Below, one piece after another: positions 10,594-24,419 of a stretch of DNA of 64,000 nucleotides (position 1 is its first letter; each line of letters starts with the position of its first letter). The position numbers and the translations under genes are program-made. Source of the stretch: Styela clava (lineage: Eukaryota; Chordata; Ascidiacea; Stolidobranchia; Styelidae); the NCBI RefSeq assembly GCF_964204865.1, contig NC_135256.1, forward strand, positions 21,480,703 to 21,544,702, read 5' to 3'. The notes under the pieces were generated by a model. That model made no database searches. It had not been told where the DNA came from and saw only the letters and a list, made by a program, of their open reading frames with translations.

Positions 10594-13264
10594 AAACAAA
10601 TATATCGACTCTTTAATTTATCATACACTCAAATTTTAATTTTGTATGGCGATAATTTCTTTTAAAAACCTCGCTGACTATATATGACGTCCCAATAGCA
10701 TTTTACGGAGAGCACAATGGAGCCATAAATTCATCTTGCTTTTAATCATAACAAATTTATAACCAGAACTATTTTATGTCAACAAGAAGGATTGGATTGT
10801 TACGTTCACACGTATTCCTTATCAAGTATTTCTTTTTTAGAAACGGACAAAAATCCCAGTTTTGCCCATTTTTTGTTTTACGTTCAAAAAATCAGAATTC
10901 ACTGAAAAATTTATTTGCTTATGAAACGTTTGAACGTTTTTTTATCGTCTTGATATGAGTTTGTTATCCATATATCTTACACCTAAATATTCTTCTAGCA
11001 CTATTAAATTGAATGGTTTCATGTGCCGTATCCACTATTTTTTTCGTAAATGTCTATCTCAACATTAAATCTATGTATAGCTCTACCCAATTAACCCATT
11101 ATTAGATATCATAATGACGCCATTGCTGTTTGAGCTATTTAATAACAAAACATAAATAAAAATAATAATATTTATCATAGCAATATTTATATCAATAATT
11201 ATATTCATAAAATAAAAACTCCATATTTTGTTGGAATTTGTGGTAGTTGACAGAATGACACAAGAGTAAAAGTTTTCGTGAATATTTCAAAAGAATAAAG
11301 ATATTTGTACAGTTCACATCAGAGATGTTGAACATTCTGATACAACATTAGTTTTTTTCTCGTAATAGTGCTTGCAGTGTCAACTTGAAAACACATAATT
11401 TTTTAGACTTGAGTACATAACCTCTTGCATTACTCTACGTCAAATGTTCTTTGATTTGAAATTAGACCACAAGGAGGCTTCAATTTGCAACACCAATCTA
11501 GGATTAACGCGCCAACAAAAAGAATGTGGAGTTAGCTGTCTATGTATTTTCACAGAATTAACAACTACCAAGTGATTAACTGATACATTTTCTTAGTGAA
11601 TCTAGAAGTTAGAAAGACAACAGAAAACTGTATAGAGAAAATGAATAATTCATCATGAAATAAGAAAAAGAAAGATAGTAATTGAGCGCATGAAAACTAA
11701 ATAAGTAAAATTGATGAATAAATTATAAACGTGTAAATGACATATTGTTACGTCAGCCGAAAATGTGAGTTTATTCGTTCCAATTGGTTACAAGTTGCAA
11801 AATCAAGCAAGTAACTCATGCAACAACAGTGAGGTTGATATTGAAAAGAACTTTGCTGCACAATCACGTTTATTGGCCCGATTATTATTTTAAATATAAG
11901 CAAATATTTAGACTTTCATTGCTGCATTTTGATAAAGTTGAAATATGCATGTATCATAATAAATTATAAAATTGAATGAAAGATCATTATTATGGCTTCA
12001 CAGTCACGGCACGGACGGAATATCGGTAAAACCTTTCCATACGTGCTATTTCTCTAAAGAAGAATTTAGGGTAGGGTATTGTTACAAGAATATATTTTTC
12101 GTATTTAGTAATTGGAAAAAAAAACTATTTATTTCAGAGCAATAGGAGAGTGCAAAACAACGGTAAATGCAGATAGGAAATCCTTTTAAAGATCATAAGC
12201 AATGTATTTCTCTAGTTTATTCATGTCAACAATATGATTAGTGAACTACGTAATTATAAAATAAGTCAGTCAAACTTTTGAAACTTGCTCAAAAAAAGGA
12301 TAACACGTATTGGTCTGATACTGACGCAGTTGCGTAGTTTCTAGTACGTCACGATGCGGTTTTTCTTTTCTTTACGTCACCAGATCCAGTCGCACGCGTC
12401 GTCAATGCTAGATCACAAAGGCTTGGTTCTTTAAACATTTGAACTAAAATGCAAAAATTAGATTCATGGTAATGATAGAATAATTAAATGCTTTACAAAA
12501 GATAGTTGGTTGTCTCAGAAATTTCGCGTCTGCATTTTCTCACTTGTCCTACTTGTACCACGCTTGATAAATGGTTAGAGCCACGCTTCCCGACCAGAAT
12601 CCCAACCAGGAGATTCTTGGAGAAGAATTTTGGTTTGTATTTGCTGTAGTATTACTAATTTTCTTCAGCTCTTCATTATTATTATAATATATACTTATTT
12701 AGGCATACATTAGAGTATTAGACACTACTCAAACTGTTCAAAAGCGGGAGAGAGACTCGCGCATATTACTAGCTAATAAACAATAAAGATCGAATAAATA
12801 AGTTCTTCTTGTGCATAGTCAGAGGGAAATAAAGAGTTCCAAAATAAGCAAAAATAAGAATTTAACAAAACAGGTTGGAAACCACTAGAAGGGTAATTAC
12901 AGTAAGGACAATAAGCGGGATTAAGACAAATGGCACAGAGGGGTGTGAGGCAAGTGTGTTACTTGTGAAACCAGGCATTTTTAGATTCCCAAGTCATTCT
13001 CTTAAAATATACAACATATCTGATATATAGCTTAATCATATAATAATAGATAAAACAGAAATATAAAGAACGCAACAACATGTAAGTAGCACGAAGTGTT
13101 AGCCATATTGGTATTTGAGTGTCAAATTGGTGACATTCGGAGTAACTAATTTTACAAATTTGGATATTCTTTGTTATAAGATACAATTCACCATTTTACA
13201 GTGAAATCATGATTTTCATCAAATTTATGCTAATTTTTTTTTGCTGCAACCCAACACAAATGTA
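10594..13264. other. Intergenic between SGPL1 and the FGF gene (convergent 3' ends)
   Basis: AT-rich, with no supported exon. If the FGF gene uses a further 3' exon, as vertebrate homologues do, it would lie here on the minus strand; I did not find one by eye. Confidence 0.5.
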
Positions 13265-16200
13265 TTACTGTACAGAACAGCAAACGCCGTTATGGCGTTG
13301 TTCGATTTTTATACATAGATTAAAAGTTTTGGAACCGAAATTTTTGTAAATCCATATTTTTTCACCTTCAATTGGTTTAGGAATGAAATGAGCCGATGGC
13401 TTGTTCTTTTTTGCTCTTGATCCTTTGATTGTTTTTCCTTCCGTGTCTATTCCCATGAACCACGAACGACCGGATTCAGCTTGTTTGTATAAGGTCGAGC
13501 TGTACATGACGTAATAATTGTCGAAAACTGATTCTTTAAATTTGCACTCCGAAGTAAAAGTGTCCTGAAATATGACAATATTTTGATTTATAATATGAAC
13601 TATATTACATAGTCTCTCTGTAAACCGCCTAAGAAAAATATTATAAACCGTATTAACAAAATAAGAAAAAAATAATAATATACTATACTTGGGCCGAAAA
13701 TAGATAGCTAATGTTTCCAAAGCAGGTATTTTGATCTAATACCAAATTACTCTAAAAAGCAAGATAGGGTCAAGATTTCTTGGACTACGGCTTGGAATTT
13801 ATTTTTGATCTCTCTTCTGCCCTATATTGACCGCTCACCGAGGTTCTGGCAAATCTTTTTCTTTGTTACTCTTAAACTCAAACCGAAGTTATGAAGCAAT
13901 ATTCTCATATTCAAGAAAAGTTGTGTGACTATATAGTGTAATCAGATCCATGAACCACAGAGATAATATGCGTTTAAACCATAAGGTATTGCAAAAATTA
14001 TTTTCGAAATTTGAGTTAACTTCCGACTTTTTTCCGACAAAATTTAATTTTAATTTTCCATACTCGCACGGAAATGTACCAGATAATATATTTAGTTCTG
14101 TTTCTTGGAAACATACCGAGGTATAAATTCTGCCTTCTGCATTGAGTGCAACATATAAATGTGTATCTCGATGTTGAATCGCCACGATTCGTAATCCGAC
14201 AGGTACCAAGAAAAAGACCGTGCTCTCCCCTTCTTCTTTAAATCCACGAACTTGGCCGCTAGATTGGTCCAATCCCAAGTAATATCCCTGGCGAGAATAC
14301 AGCTGGGTCTTCACACCCTTTAGTTGCGGTTCTGAAAATAACAAAATTTAAAAAAACTTGCAAATTTTATATTTTCCCATTGTCTACAAATGCCCTCACA
14401 TCTTTAATCTGAAAACGTATGAGGTACCCTATTTTAGGTAGAATGATGATATTTGTTCAGTAGGTGAAGTGTACAGAATGGGCTGAAAAAGTTTGGATAT
14501 ATTCCGAAGGCAATTTTAGTACACCTTTGAAACAAGTAGACACCAAGGCACAATGAATTTAGGAAGGTCGGAAAATCGATCAATTTATGAAGAGTTTTTC
14601 GAGCTATGACCGATCGTTTTCAGCTCAACGGCTAAGAGCAGCAAGAGATTGTACTTATTAATAATTTAAATGTGCCTGTGGTATATTGATAACTCGCTCG
14701 TCGCAAAGGCCTACCCAGCCTCAACTTACTCCTTGATTATTCATGATACTATTAAAACAGAATAGTAAAAATATGGGAATTTTACAAGCATTCAACTAGA
14801 CATCAGGTAATGAATGAGAACTTTTAGTGGGTCTTCTGTAGAATAACATTATTTTAGATTCACGAATCATATTTGATTGGAACAAAAAATTATTTCTAGT
14901 AACAAAAATCATCTAAAAAAAATATACTATTTTTATAAAATTAAAATACTCAATAAAATTAAATTGGTGAAAAAGCTACTATAAAATAATGTTCAAAATG
15001 CTATCAAAATATTTCAACAATCCCAGAGAATCCAAAGATTTTTTAATTCTAACGATATACATTGTCAATATAGTGAAATTTCGATTCATATACGGTAGGC
15101 GATAATTTTTGTAAGCTCTTTTCTTGTTCTTCACATAGCACAAATAGTTTGGACTGCCAAATAAATCTTAAGAGATGAAAAGCCAAATATTTTCCAAACA
15201 CTTTAACAATTTTAATTCACTCCCTACGTTCAACAGTATGGTGTTGGAAAGAAGTAGAGTGTGCGTTTTCTTAATTACAGCAATCTCTCTACGTTTGTTT
15301 CTACAACAATCTATACCATAGCAATCCACAACATATTCTTGTTATTTCGCATGCTTTCCGTCACCCATGGTTAAAATTACTTTTATCAAACACGAGAATA
15401 TAATTTATGAAATTAGCCATCTCGTATAGGAAGGATATTACAAACAGCATACACGATTATTTTGATACAGTTTTAAATGCTTTACGCAGAACCAACGTCA
15501 TACTTTCTTTCTGGCAATGAAGCTGAATAAGTCGGTAATTTGTTGCACCAGTATTTACAAAATATTTTCATCGGTTTCAAACAGCGCAGAATATGATTTT
15601 TCAAAAATGACCAGTATGAAAGTACCTTTGCTTCAAACCTCAATTTCGAGCAGGTCCCTAGGAGAATAGGTTTTGATAAAGAATATTCTACATATTTTGA
15701 AATGATTTTACAAGGGACGTTTAAAAATACTATCGCTGTTGATTACTCTTCAAATATAGATTTCAGTAACGACGAAAAAACAGAAATTCTGACAACATAT
15801 ATTTTATCAAGTTGAAGAGGTTGAGCAAAATCAGAAATAGTGATACTTTATTTAATAGCGTTATTCTGTGTAATTTCATTTCGTTAGGAATTTACAATTT
15901 ATTTTTTTGTTTTTTGAGTAAGTATACAACACTTAAAAATTAATAAAATATAGTTATTGATAGCGGCGTTGTCGCACCCATATGTAGGTAAGAACTAAAA
16001 GATTACTAAAAAAGTGATAACGTAACGGTACTTTTCCAAAATCGAATTGCACCAATCGTTTCAGTGAAATCTTGAACATATTCGGTCAATTATGGATTAG
16101 AATAATATAACGACCTGTTCGATACTTTATCGTCCCATTCGGCTGGCTTATAGAAACAGTCAAGGCACACTATTATTTCTAATGATAGATATTATGGTGA

Positions 16201-16359
16201 TTAGATTATTAATATCATTGGATTCTATATTTTACTTTATTCTGTCTTCTTTGAGAAAACGAAGTCATCGGCTTACTTACGTTCCCTTTCACGATCGCGA
16301 GGAAGTAGAATACTGTCTTCACGTTTATGATGAACTTCCACACTAAGCCTGTGATCCAT
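13265..16359 (-). CDS. FGF-homologous factor (FGF11/12/13/14 type)
   Basis: Intracellular FGF-fold protein. Vertebrate members bind voltage-gated sodium channel tails and do not act as secreted ligands. Three minus-strand exons, 16281-16359, 14117-14331 and 13265-13564, join to 197 residues. Exon 1 is short and ends in a charged stretch (RDRERE). The junction restores Gln before PQLKG, exactly where vertebrate FHF exon 1 variants join. Exon 2 has [20 protein letters not shown] and AEGRIYTS; exon 3 has [17 protein letters not shown] and [13 protein letters not shown], all FHF hallmarks. No signal peptide is evident from the start at 16359; an in-frame upstream ATG at 16491 would add a hydrophobic extension and seems less likely. 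Sequence after PKPIE is unlike the vertebrate tail, and a possible donor (GAAG|GTGAAA near 13359) sits at the vertebrate exon boundary, so the true C-terminus may differ. Confidence 0.88.
14332..16280 (-). other. First intron of the FGF-type gene
   Basis: AT-rich intron of 1.95 kb. Vertebrate FHF genes use several alternative first exons, but none is recognisable here. Confidence 0.5.
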
Positions 16360-16491
16360 TTTATGAAATGAAACACAGAATAACTCGCGACAAATAAAAA
16401 ATATTTGATCCGTACAAGTCTTCACCAAGCTAATGAAGTACAGCTCAACCTCCAAAAAATTAGCGTTGACGCATCCAACAGCCACAAACAC

Positions 16492-19400
16492 ACGAAGCGT
16501 TTTTACGGTGGAAAACTCATAATTTGCGTATTCTGGGTTTCTTTAAAGGAATTTTATCATATTTCCCAAAATTTGAAGCGTTTTAAAAGAGGAAAAACAG
16601 ATAGAACAGCACATAAGGCTAACCATGGCTCAAGATATGCTAACCCTTTTGGTTCGTTGCTTGTAATGATAAGATAAATTATTAACGGCGGATGGTGCCA
16701 ACGGCAACTCAGGGTTAAGAAGTGTGTCAAGACGATAATTTACCCTCATTAAATAATTCATTTGGTCTCCTTGCCGTACATTAAGCGCCTCATATATGCC
16801 TCATACAGAGGTTTAATTTATAGACACCTCGCGCCGAGCGTGTTATACCAGAAAAAAGTATCCGTATTCATTTACACATTATAACTACATTTCCGGCGAG
16901 TCTGCAAACTTAGACATGACCCTAATGGACAATTCTTTGCTAAGTTCAGAAAGTCAATTGTATATATAGATATGTATCTCATCATATTCACTATAAATTT
17001 AGTAAACTAACAAAAAACGTGTCTGACAAAACATACAAAATGGCGGTGATTAAGACGTTTTGTACTTATGCTCTTATATACTTATAAATCAAGGTATTTG
17101 TTCTATCATTTCGACATATTTAGTTCGATAATTTTGATGGTTATAAATAATTCTTTCAATAAAATGCTTCAATAAAAGACATCACATTTGCTGGGTCAGT
17201 GATGGTCGCTAGCTGCATCAACATAATATTGTACCGGAATAAATGTAGACAATACTGCATTATTTGCGATCACTGCTCAAATTTCATGATCCATTAGATC
17301 TTACTCCCGTACAGTCTTTGCAAAAAAAAACATGTGCACGGTCAAGTGCAAAGCGACTAAGCGCCACATGATATCATGAATTTTTCAGAAGAATGAATGT
17401 GTGTACACATAAAACAGCATCAGGAATGTAACATAGCAAATACTGGCAAATTTGGCGCTTATCAAAATTAAATGAATATACCTGGGGATCCGAACAACCT
17501 ATAATATTGGCCAATGAATAAACTCATTTATATTATCATTTCAGTCTTATATTTTTATTAAAAATTGATACCCATTCTTACGTACATTGTGAGTGCACTT
17601 TTATGTAAATAAAATTCACATATACATTGTGGGTGCACTTTTAAGTAAATAAAATTTACATATTTTTCACCTTTTTTGCACAACAAAACTTCCCATATTT
17701 TAGAATCATTTAAATATGCAGGAGTATGTATGACATCATAACAAAGAAATTACGAAAGCTGTTCTCCGAAAATCTAGTAACCCAATATCTGCGATACATT
17801 TTAGTTCTTTACTTTGTTTTGTCCAAAAAACTGTGTCCTTTTAGTGCAATTTCGTTGTGAAAAATTAACTTCATATATATTACACCGCTCTATAGTTCAA
17901 TTAAGTTACTTGCACTTCAGTCACAAAAAAATTAAAAAATTGGGTCAGCAAAATATCATACCTTTCAAAGCCTTTATTTGACCCACTCCGGGACGTTTCA
18001 ACTTGTCCATCGCAACGCGGATGCCAAATTTATCATGAAATAATCAGCATTTGCAAATGTTATCAATCCAAGATTTTATAAATGCACTGTGTAGCCTAAC
18101 AGTCTTTTAATCAAAGCTCTTGTTTTTCTATTACCTCGCAAAGCTTGAGTAACTAACAAACTACGGGTTGGCAAATCACGACAACTGAAGTTATTCATGC
18201 ATATCAAATGCGTTTACTTTGATTTTTTCGTATACGAGATACATCAGAGACTACTTTTCCTATTCAGCAATGCCATCCTAGCGATACATTAATTTTTTAT
18301 CGCGATGTCGGCGTCGCCAGTACTCAATAAATTATGCTTAATTATCGCAAATGAAGGAAAACAGTGTTCTTCGTAAACAACTAAAAGCATCGAATACATT
18401 AGCGCACGTTGATCACAATATATTGCAAAAAAATATGTTGGTCGATGAACTTTAAGCAAATTTAGCGAAGCAATACGCTTGAATATAAAATTTAAATCTA
18501 CTAAATAATACTGTATTACACACTATAAAATATTACCAAGCGCGATTGCACGAAAATATTGAAGAGAAAATCATAGATGATTATAGAAGGAGGCAAATAT
18601 AGCCAAGCACTAAATGTCTACCGATATATACAACCAATTTGTCATTATCGCTAAATGCATTGTGTGAAATACCTCAAAGTAGCAGTCAAAAGTAGCAGAT
18701 TTCTGCTCAACTTTTCATGAAAAACAAAAGGAATTAGATTTACAGATATATATATATATATATGCTTGCGTTGTTTCGACTGAAATCATTGTTTCAGATT
18801 GGTAGTACTTTCGCATACAAATAAAGCAAGAACAAAAAATAGTTTTGGCTGGGCAACAACGTATTCGTGAAAAATTATACTTTAATCCAACTTGGTGCTC
18901 TAACTGAAGACGGTGAAAATGCCGAAGTTAAACCGAAAAGTCAATAACTGAACTATAAACAGAGTCACAGTTTTGACGCTCAATAAATATTGACACATAG
19001 TTGTGTACCAAATGTTAGTGTGTTATCGACATGAAGCTTTCATAGAAATTTTGCATAATATATATTTTTTTTCTAGCATTTTGAGAAGATACATTTTGTT
19101 ATGAAAACATGGAAGATTCGTCAGAACGTTGTGAATCTTGTGGAACAATTGATAACATCCAGTGACAATAATTGAAAATCAAAATAGTAAAATATCACAA
19201 ATATGTATAAATAATTTATTGCGGTTGCGATGGTTTCCGCCGGCTGATTTTCACCATGCCTTTCACTCTCTTCTACCTGATAAAATTGGATAAAGGCTGC
19301 AAGCGTCATTTTTGAAGACTAAGCTTGTCGCAGTAGCTTGTCAAACGTATGAATCAAAGTTCATAAACTAAAGACTTAAAAGACTCTACTAACGACTCTA

Positions 19401-20084
19401 TTAACTACCGTTTGTCACAATCTATTGTATGAAAATAACTTTTATGACGAAAAAATTTCTGCAGATCTTGAACTTGATACCCGTCAGAAATAAAACTATG
19501 ATCAAAGCAGTGGTCTACTTTGACTATATCCTGTACCTTATCCAAGTAATTGTTCGTTTTGCGTCTGAATAAATTGTGTTGTGCAATGGAATGATGTAAT
19601 CAATTCAATTACGTTTCATCAAATACGAAACTCTGACCTAGTACTTTGGAGGCTTTCGAATTAATTCGAGCTAAAAGATAATATACTAATGAAATACAGT
19701 TGACACTGATATATAACACTAACCAGTTGATGTGTCTTGAAAATTAGGTTCAAGATGATTTTTACGTATATATCAGAGAAAGAAAGATTACCCAATGATG
19801 TAATTGAAAGTCAAAGTCTCTAGTTTCGTAAGAAAGAGGTGGGAAACAAAAGAGTCCGTATGAAGGTTCAATTGTTCAATGAAAAAAGTCGAAACGCCAA
19901 CGATGGCGCCCTTGATTTACTTGTTTTATTCACGCTCCCCACTACGTCATGAAGTAACCGCTTGGTACCTGTTTCGTAGGGCTTGAATGAGCTATGGATC
20001 ATCTGCAGATTATCGGTATTCATGGAAGTTAATATACCATATCAAGACATTACAAGAACACATGGCCTTATACCTAACTTAAAA
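16492..20084. other. Intergenic, no gene seen
   Basis: AT-rich DNA upstream of the FGF-type gene. Besides a short tandem repeat at 17583-17662 and a (TA)n run near 18749-18762 I see nothing I can support. The short ORFs have no splice context or recognisable motif. Confidence 0.5.
17583..17662 (+). repeat. Two-copy 40-bp tandem repeat
   Basis: The unit begins TACATTGTG and ends ACATA, at 17583-17622 and 17623-17662, with a few substitutions between copies. It is non-coding. Confidence 0.8.
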
Positions 20085-20302
20085 AAAAAATTGGGGGATA
20101 AACATATTATTTATGTTATTATACATGAGAATAAATAAAAGGTCAAGTAAGAGTAAAATGTTTTTTTATTATTAATTAAATCATCAAACTAAGCAAAAAA
20201 CTCACATGTATAGAATCAAACTCATAACTCTACAGCTTGAATCTTCAGCCCCCTACAACGTACTGCCCGAGGCGGATACTCATGTGGCCCTCCCCCAGCG
20301 CA
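20085..20302 (-). repeat. SINE-like dispersed repeat, longer copy
   Basis: Related to 4852-5012. On the minus strand it contains GAGTTATGAGTTTGATTC, which resembles a pol III B box (GGTTCGATTCC), downstream of a GC-rich block, and its far end is A/T-rich. This suggests a tRNA-derived SINE, but I could not define a convincing A box. Confidence 0.4.
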
Positions 20303-20459
20303 ATACGTCAAGGCTGAGAATAGACAATCTATTCTTTGTCGCCACCTCGCGAGTGTCGACTACTAACTGATAGTTTTCAAGATATTTGATATGTTATATT
20401 GGCGCTGTTCAAAATGCATTCATACTAAACATAACGAAAAAAAAATCATTTTTCACATA

Positions 20460-21360
20460 TCGTAGAGCTCACTGGTGGACGTTTATTTTGAATATATCTT
20501 ATTATTGGACACGTTAGTGGACCTATGAATCGTTTCAATGTTATGTTGTTGTTGTTTTTGTTCTTCGTGAAAAAGTCGCTTTTCTCTTTGATTACTGAGC
20601 CAATTGCTCTGAAATTTTCAGTGGTTAAAGATTGATTTTATTACCCGGGGGCTATTACTTATTTTTTATTATTGGACACGAAATGGACCTATGGATCGTT
20701 TTTCTGTTTTGGACCCCTAGTGGAAAACCTAAGCTGGCACTCTTCGTCTTGTTCATTTGATCACGTGCTCATTGAACGTCGGTGGTGTGTAACGAAATTC
20801 CAGTTTACTCAACGGGGACTGGCGTATAGCTCCGTAGATACCGGTAGCGTCAAAGATAAGGACTGCTTCTCATTGAATAACGTGTCCATATATTTGAGTA
20901 TTGCTCTCTTGTGTCCGCATCTATTTCCCAGAGAATATTATTTAGCTTTTTGTACATGAAGTGTATCTATGGATCGTTTTGTAATAGTAAGTTATTTTTT
21001 TTTTCTTCCTCTTCTTGTGAAAAAAATCGCTTTTCTCATTAGCTTCTGAGCCAATTTTCAGTGGTTTAAGATTGTTGTGGTCGCCAGGAGACTATTACTT
21101 TCATTTTTTACAATACTTCTTTTCAGCTCCGTATTCGCATTTATGTATGAAATTTTGAGTTGTTACATCAACAAAATTAACAAGAGGGAGATGCTCAAAT
21201 ATATGGACAACATGGCCAAAACAAAGTAGTACTGGTATGCGATCTGTCACAGTAGACAACCGGTAACGTAGTCTTAACGACTTCGTGTGGCCACTAATTC
21301 AAACTCGCAATCGCCACAAGGTGCGCAGCCTTTTAATTTTGATGATGCCATCACACACAA
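20460..21360. repeat. Composite dispersed repeat with internal direct copies
   Basis: A block holding GGACACG..GGACCTATG.ATCGTTT, then GAGCCAATT and TTTTCAGTGG, occurs around 20500-20695 and again at 20955-21105. A further block at 21180-21355 (CAAGAGGG..ATGCTCA, then CGCCACAA..GTGCGCA) recurs at 23651-23829. This looks like a decayed mobile element of unknown class. Confidence 0.5.
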
Positions 21361-23526
21361 AAACGAATCCCACAGAGCTCACCGAAATTGTTATAGCCTT
21401 TAAAAAAATACAATCTTCAACTACTGAAAATTTCGAAGGAAATGGCCAAGTGATTGAAGAGAAAAGCGAATTTTTCACAACAAACTTAACAACAACACTG
21501 TTACAACAAAACGATCTATATGTCCATTACGTTTGAAAATTATTTGTAGCGATCTGATAATATAGTATCCTATAGTGACTCGGATCATTTGGTTTTACAA
21601 TTCACGTTGCAATTGAAAGCATGAATCATCATCACAGGACCTGGAAAAGCTAGGACAGCCTGGGTACCGTTGCTAATGACCGGATACAGGTACTGGTAAA
21701 TGACCTTAGCTCATCCACACTCCCAGCATCATTCAGAATATCGTATGATTTTGGGAGAGTTGAGTATTATTTCTTATTGGCTTTCGTGTCCTTGTATCGT
21801 CTTACACTCTTGTTTAATAAATAAAAAGTGATGAAGTTTAAAACGATATGGTATTTTTTGTAGAAAATTTATCCTTTTAATTTGCGTTCTTATATCGTCT
21901 CTATCACCGTCCCTGGGAGTCGTTGTAACAGAATAATATGTATTCACATTTTATTAGTTTTTTAAACATTGGCCAGATAAGGTTCCTCTGCAAGAGAATT
22001 CCAAACTACAATAGACTGTAATGACTACATTATCTAAATTAGCACCAAAATCAATTGCTCTCTGACTATTATGAATTAGATATCGATTGGCCTTATGTAC
22101 TTGCCTACAAGATGCAAAACGCACGATGTTCAAGATTTCCAATGGATATGAACTTTTATGTTTCAAAATCACTTATATATATGCTAAATTTCCTTTCGTT
22201 ACTTATACTTTGTGGTCGGCGTATCATATAATTTTTCACCAAAAACTCTTTTCCTAAAGAGCAGCATACCTTATATTTTTGCTCGGTGTCTTGAATGAAC
22301 ATAGGGGGTACAATGTTTCTGGATTAGTCGTGCAATATACAACAAGCTCTCAAATATTGTGTGATTTTACTAATAATAGTATCTATGATTGCGTATTCAC
22401 GAAACCGTCATTATGTCTCCACTTATAGGTATATTTATGATTCTCGAATAATAATATAAATAGTTTTACAGTATTAGTATAGATTCATGGCTCACGTGAA
22501 TGGGAATGTGGAAATCGCAGAGAAACAAACAAAGTCACATCTTGGACTAATCCATTCCTATAATTATCTTCTATAGAGTTCTCTTGAAGAAGGATTTGAA
22601 ATTCGAATATTAGTTGCAAAAACGTAAAGAATATTATTGCATAAAAAGTGATTCATGAATACCACTGCAGTGACCTGTTTTACTCTGGAACCAAAAATTG
22701 ACACCTACATCGAATTGCATTTTTTTAATGAATGAATCCAATACATATCCTTTGTAAATGGGACTATTTCTGTTTGAATTACATACACAAATTAAGATGC
22801 ATGTCGCCAAAAATGTGTTAAGCAATGTTCTAGAAACACAGCTTTGAGAAAATATTCATAATTTATTAATATATATATATCCTCTTTTTTCTCAAAAATG
22901 CAACTAGCCTATTCTTAATCTCCAATGCAGAACATGAGAAAATCAGTTTTTAAAGTTACGTTCAAATGACTGATATATGGGACTCAATACAGTCAAGCAT
23001 AATTCAATCAAAATCAAATTTCCTTTGTTGTGCGCATAAAACTTCTAAGAAATAAATTTCTAACTAAAATACGAGTAAAATTCGGAACCTTACCTCTTGG
23101 CATTATTTCTGGTAGACTGCAGACGACATCATCTTAAATATTACATACCATCCACAAATAGCACGATAAACACTGTTGCTAATCTTTTCTGTGTCTCAAT
23201 CCAAAAGCGGATGAACATAATTAAGTACGGACCTGTTACTCATTCCGATAATGACGCCCAAGAGACACGTAACATGCGAGCGCAGTTAATTAGATTAAAC
23301 GACTCGCGGAAGAGGAAAAGGCGCGCTAAGTTTAACCACAAGCAAAACAAAGTACAGCATTGTGGAATTGATTCTTGTGAAGGGAGTAAGTCGATAGTAG
23401 CGTTTAATTGAACTTTCTACCTCAGTTTGTTCCATTGTTGCCTCGGCTGTATAGAGCCTAGCTGTATCGAAGTAAACCTGCTACATAATACATGCAAAGC
23501 GTAGCTCACGCTAATAAACTCTACAA

Positions 23527-23600
23527 CAGTGGTTTTCAACCTTTTTGTTAGATGAAGTTGAATAACGATGGAACATTCCAAAGACTTGATGAACCCCCCA
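23527..23600 (+). mobile_element. hAT-type terminus remnant
   Basis: It begins CAGTGGTTTTCAACCTTTTT, a typical non-autonomous hAT end, and continues to a C-run after GATGAA. No matching right end was found, so it is probably truncated. Confidence 0.4.
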
Positions 23601-23650
23601 GTGCACTAGTTTAATCGTCTTATGCAAAAGACATCATCTGAATACTAAAA

Positions 23651-24010
23651 CAAGAGGGCAATGCTCACATATATGGACACGAAAGTCAAAACGAAGTGGT
23701 AATGGTATATTATCTTTTACAGTAGACCACCGGTCCGTAGTCTTTCCGACTTCGCCTTACCACCGGATAGAACGCGAACGCGGAACCGCCACAAAGTGCG
23801 CAATTTTTAATTTTGATGACGTCATCGTACAGAAAAAAAATCCATGGTGCTCACAAAAAGTTTTTGAAATACTCTAAATAGAAGAAATAGCTTTCTAGCA
23901 ACAATACCAATGTTCAGCCACTGAAAATTTCCAATTTTCATAACAACAAGAACAAAAACATCAACAACATAATAACTAAAAACGATTCATAGCTCCGCTT
24001 CGTGTCCAAT
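23651..24010. repeat. Second copy of the composite dispersed repeat
   Basis: Matches 21180-21355 at its left half. Its right half, read on the minus strand, matches the ATCGTTT..TTTTCAGTGG block of 20500-20695. The arrangement of the two blocks is inverted relative to the first copy. A short third piece is at 24138-24175. Confidence 0.45.
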
Positions 24011-24419
24011 AAAATTGAAATACTAATACGTATATATATATATAGTAAGCAACATAATCCAAAGTGATCTTCAGAGTGTAGCAAGTTCAATAATGGTGCC
24101 AAACATATGATTATATGTAAATACAATATATATACATATAACAAGAAAGCGATGTTCATATATATGACCAGGAAGGCTGAAATAAGTAGTGCGGGGTTGG
24201 AAACCATCGCGCAACAGAGAAACCGGTGGTGGTGTAGAAAACAAACATTTGCGAGGAAACAATCGTGTGGATACAAGATATGAACTTATTGAAACAGGGT
24301 TGTTTCTTGTTATAACCCATTTTGGTTTGAATTGTATCGTAGAAATGTTTTTGCATTAATGATCTCATGACTTGGGACAGGTTGTAGACATTGGATGACA
24401 ACGTTTAGGACTGAAAAAG

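Noticed and set aside
16360..16491. Extended N-terminus of the FGF-type protein from the upstream ATG
   Set aside because: It would add a hydrophobic Cys-rich segment not seen in this family. The ATG at 16359 gives a normal short first exon.
23097..23411. 104-codon plus-strand ORF with basic C-terminal half
   Set aside because: Low similarity to anything I know and no promoter or splice signals.
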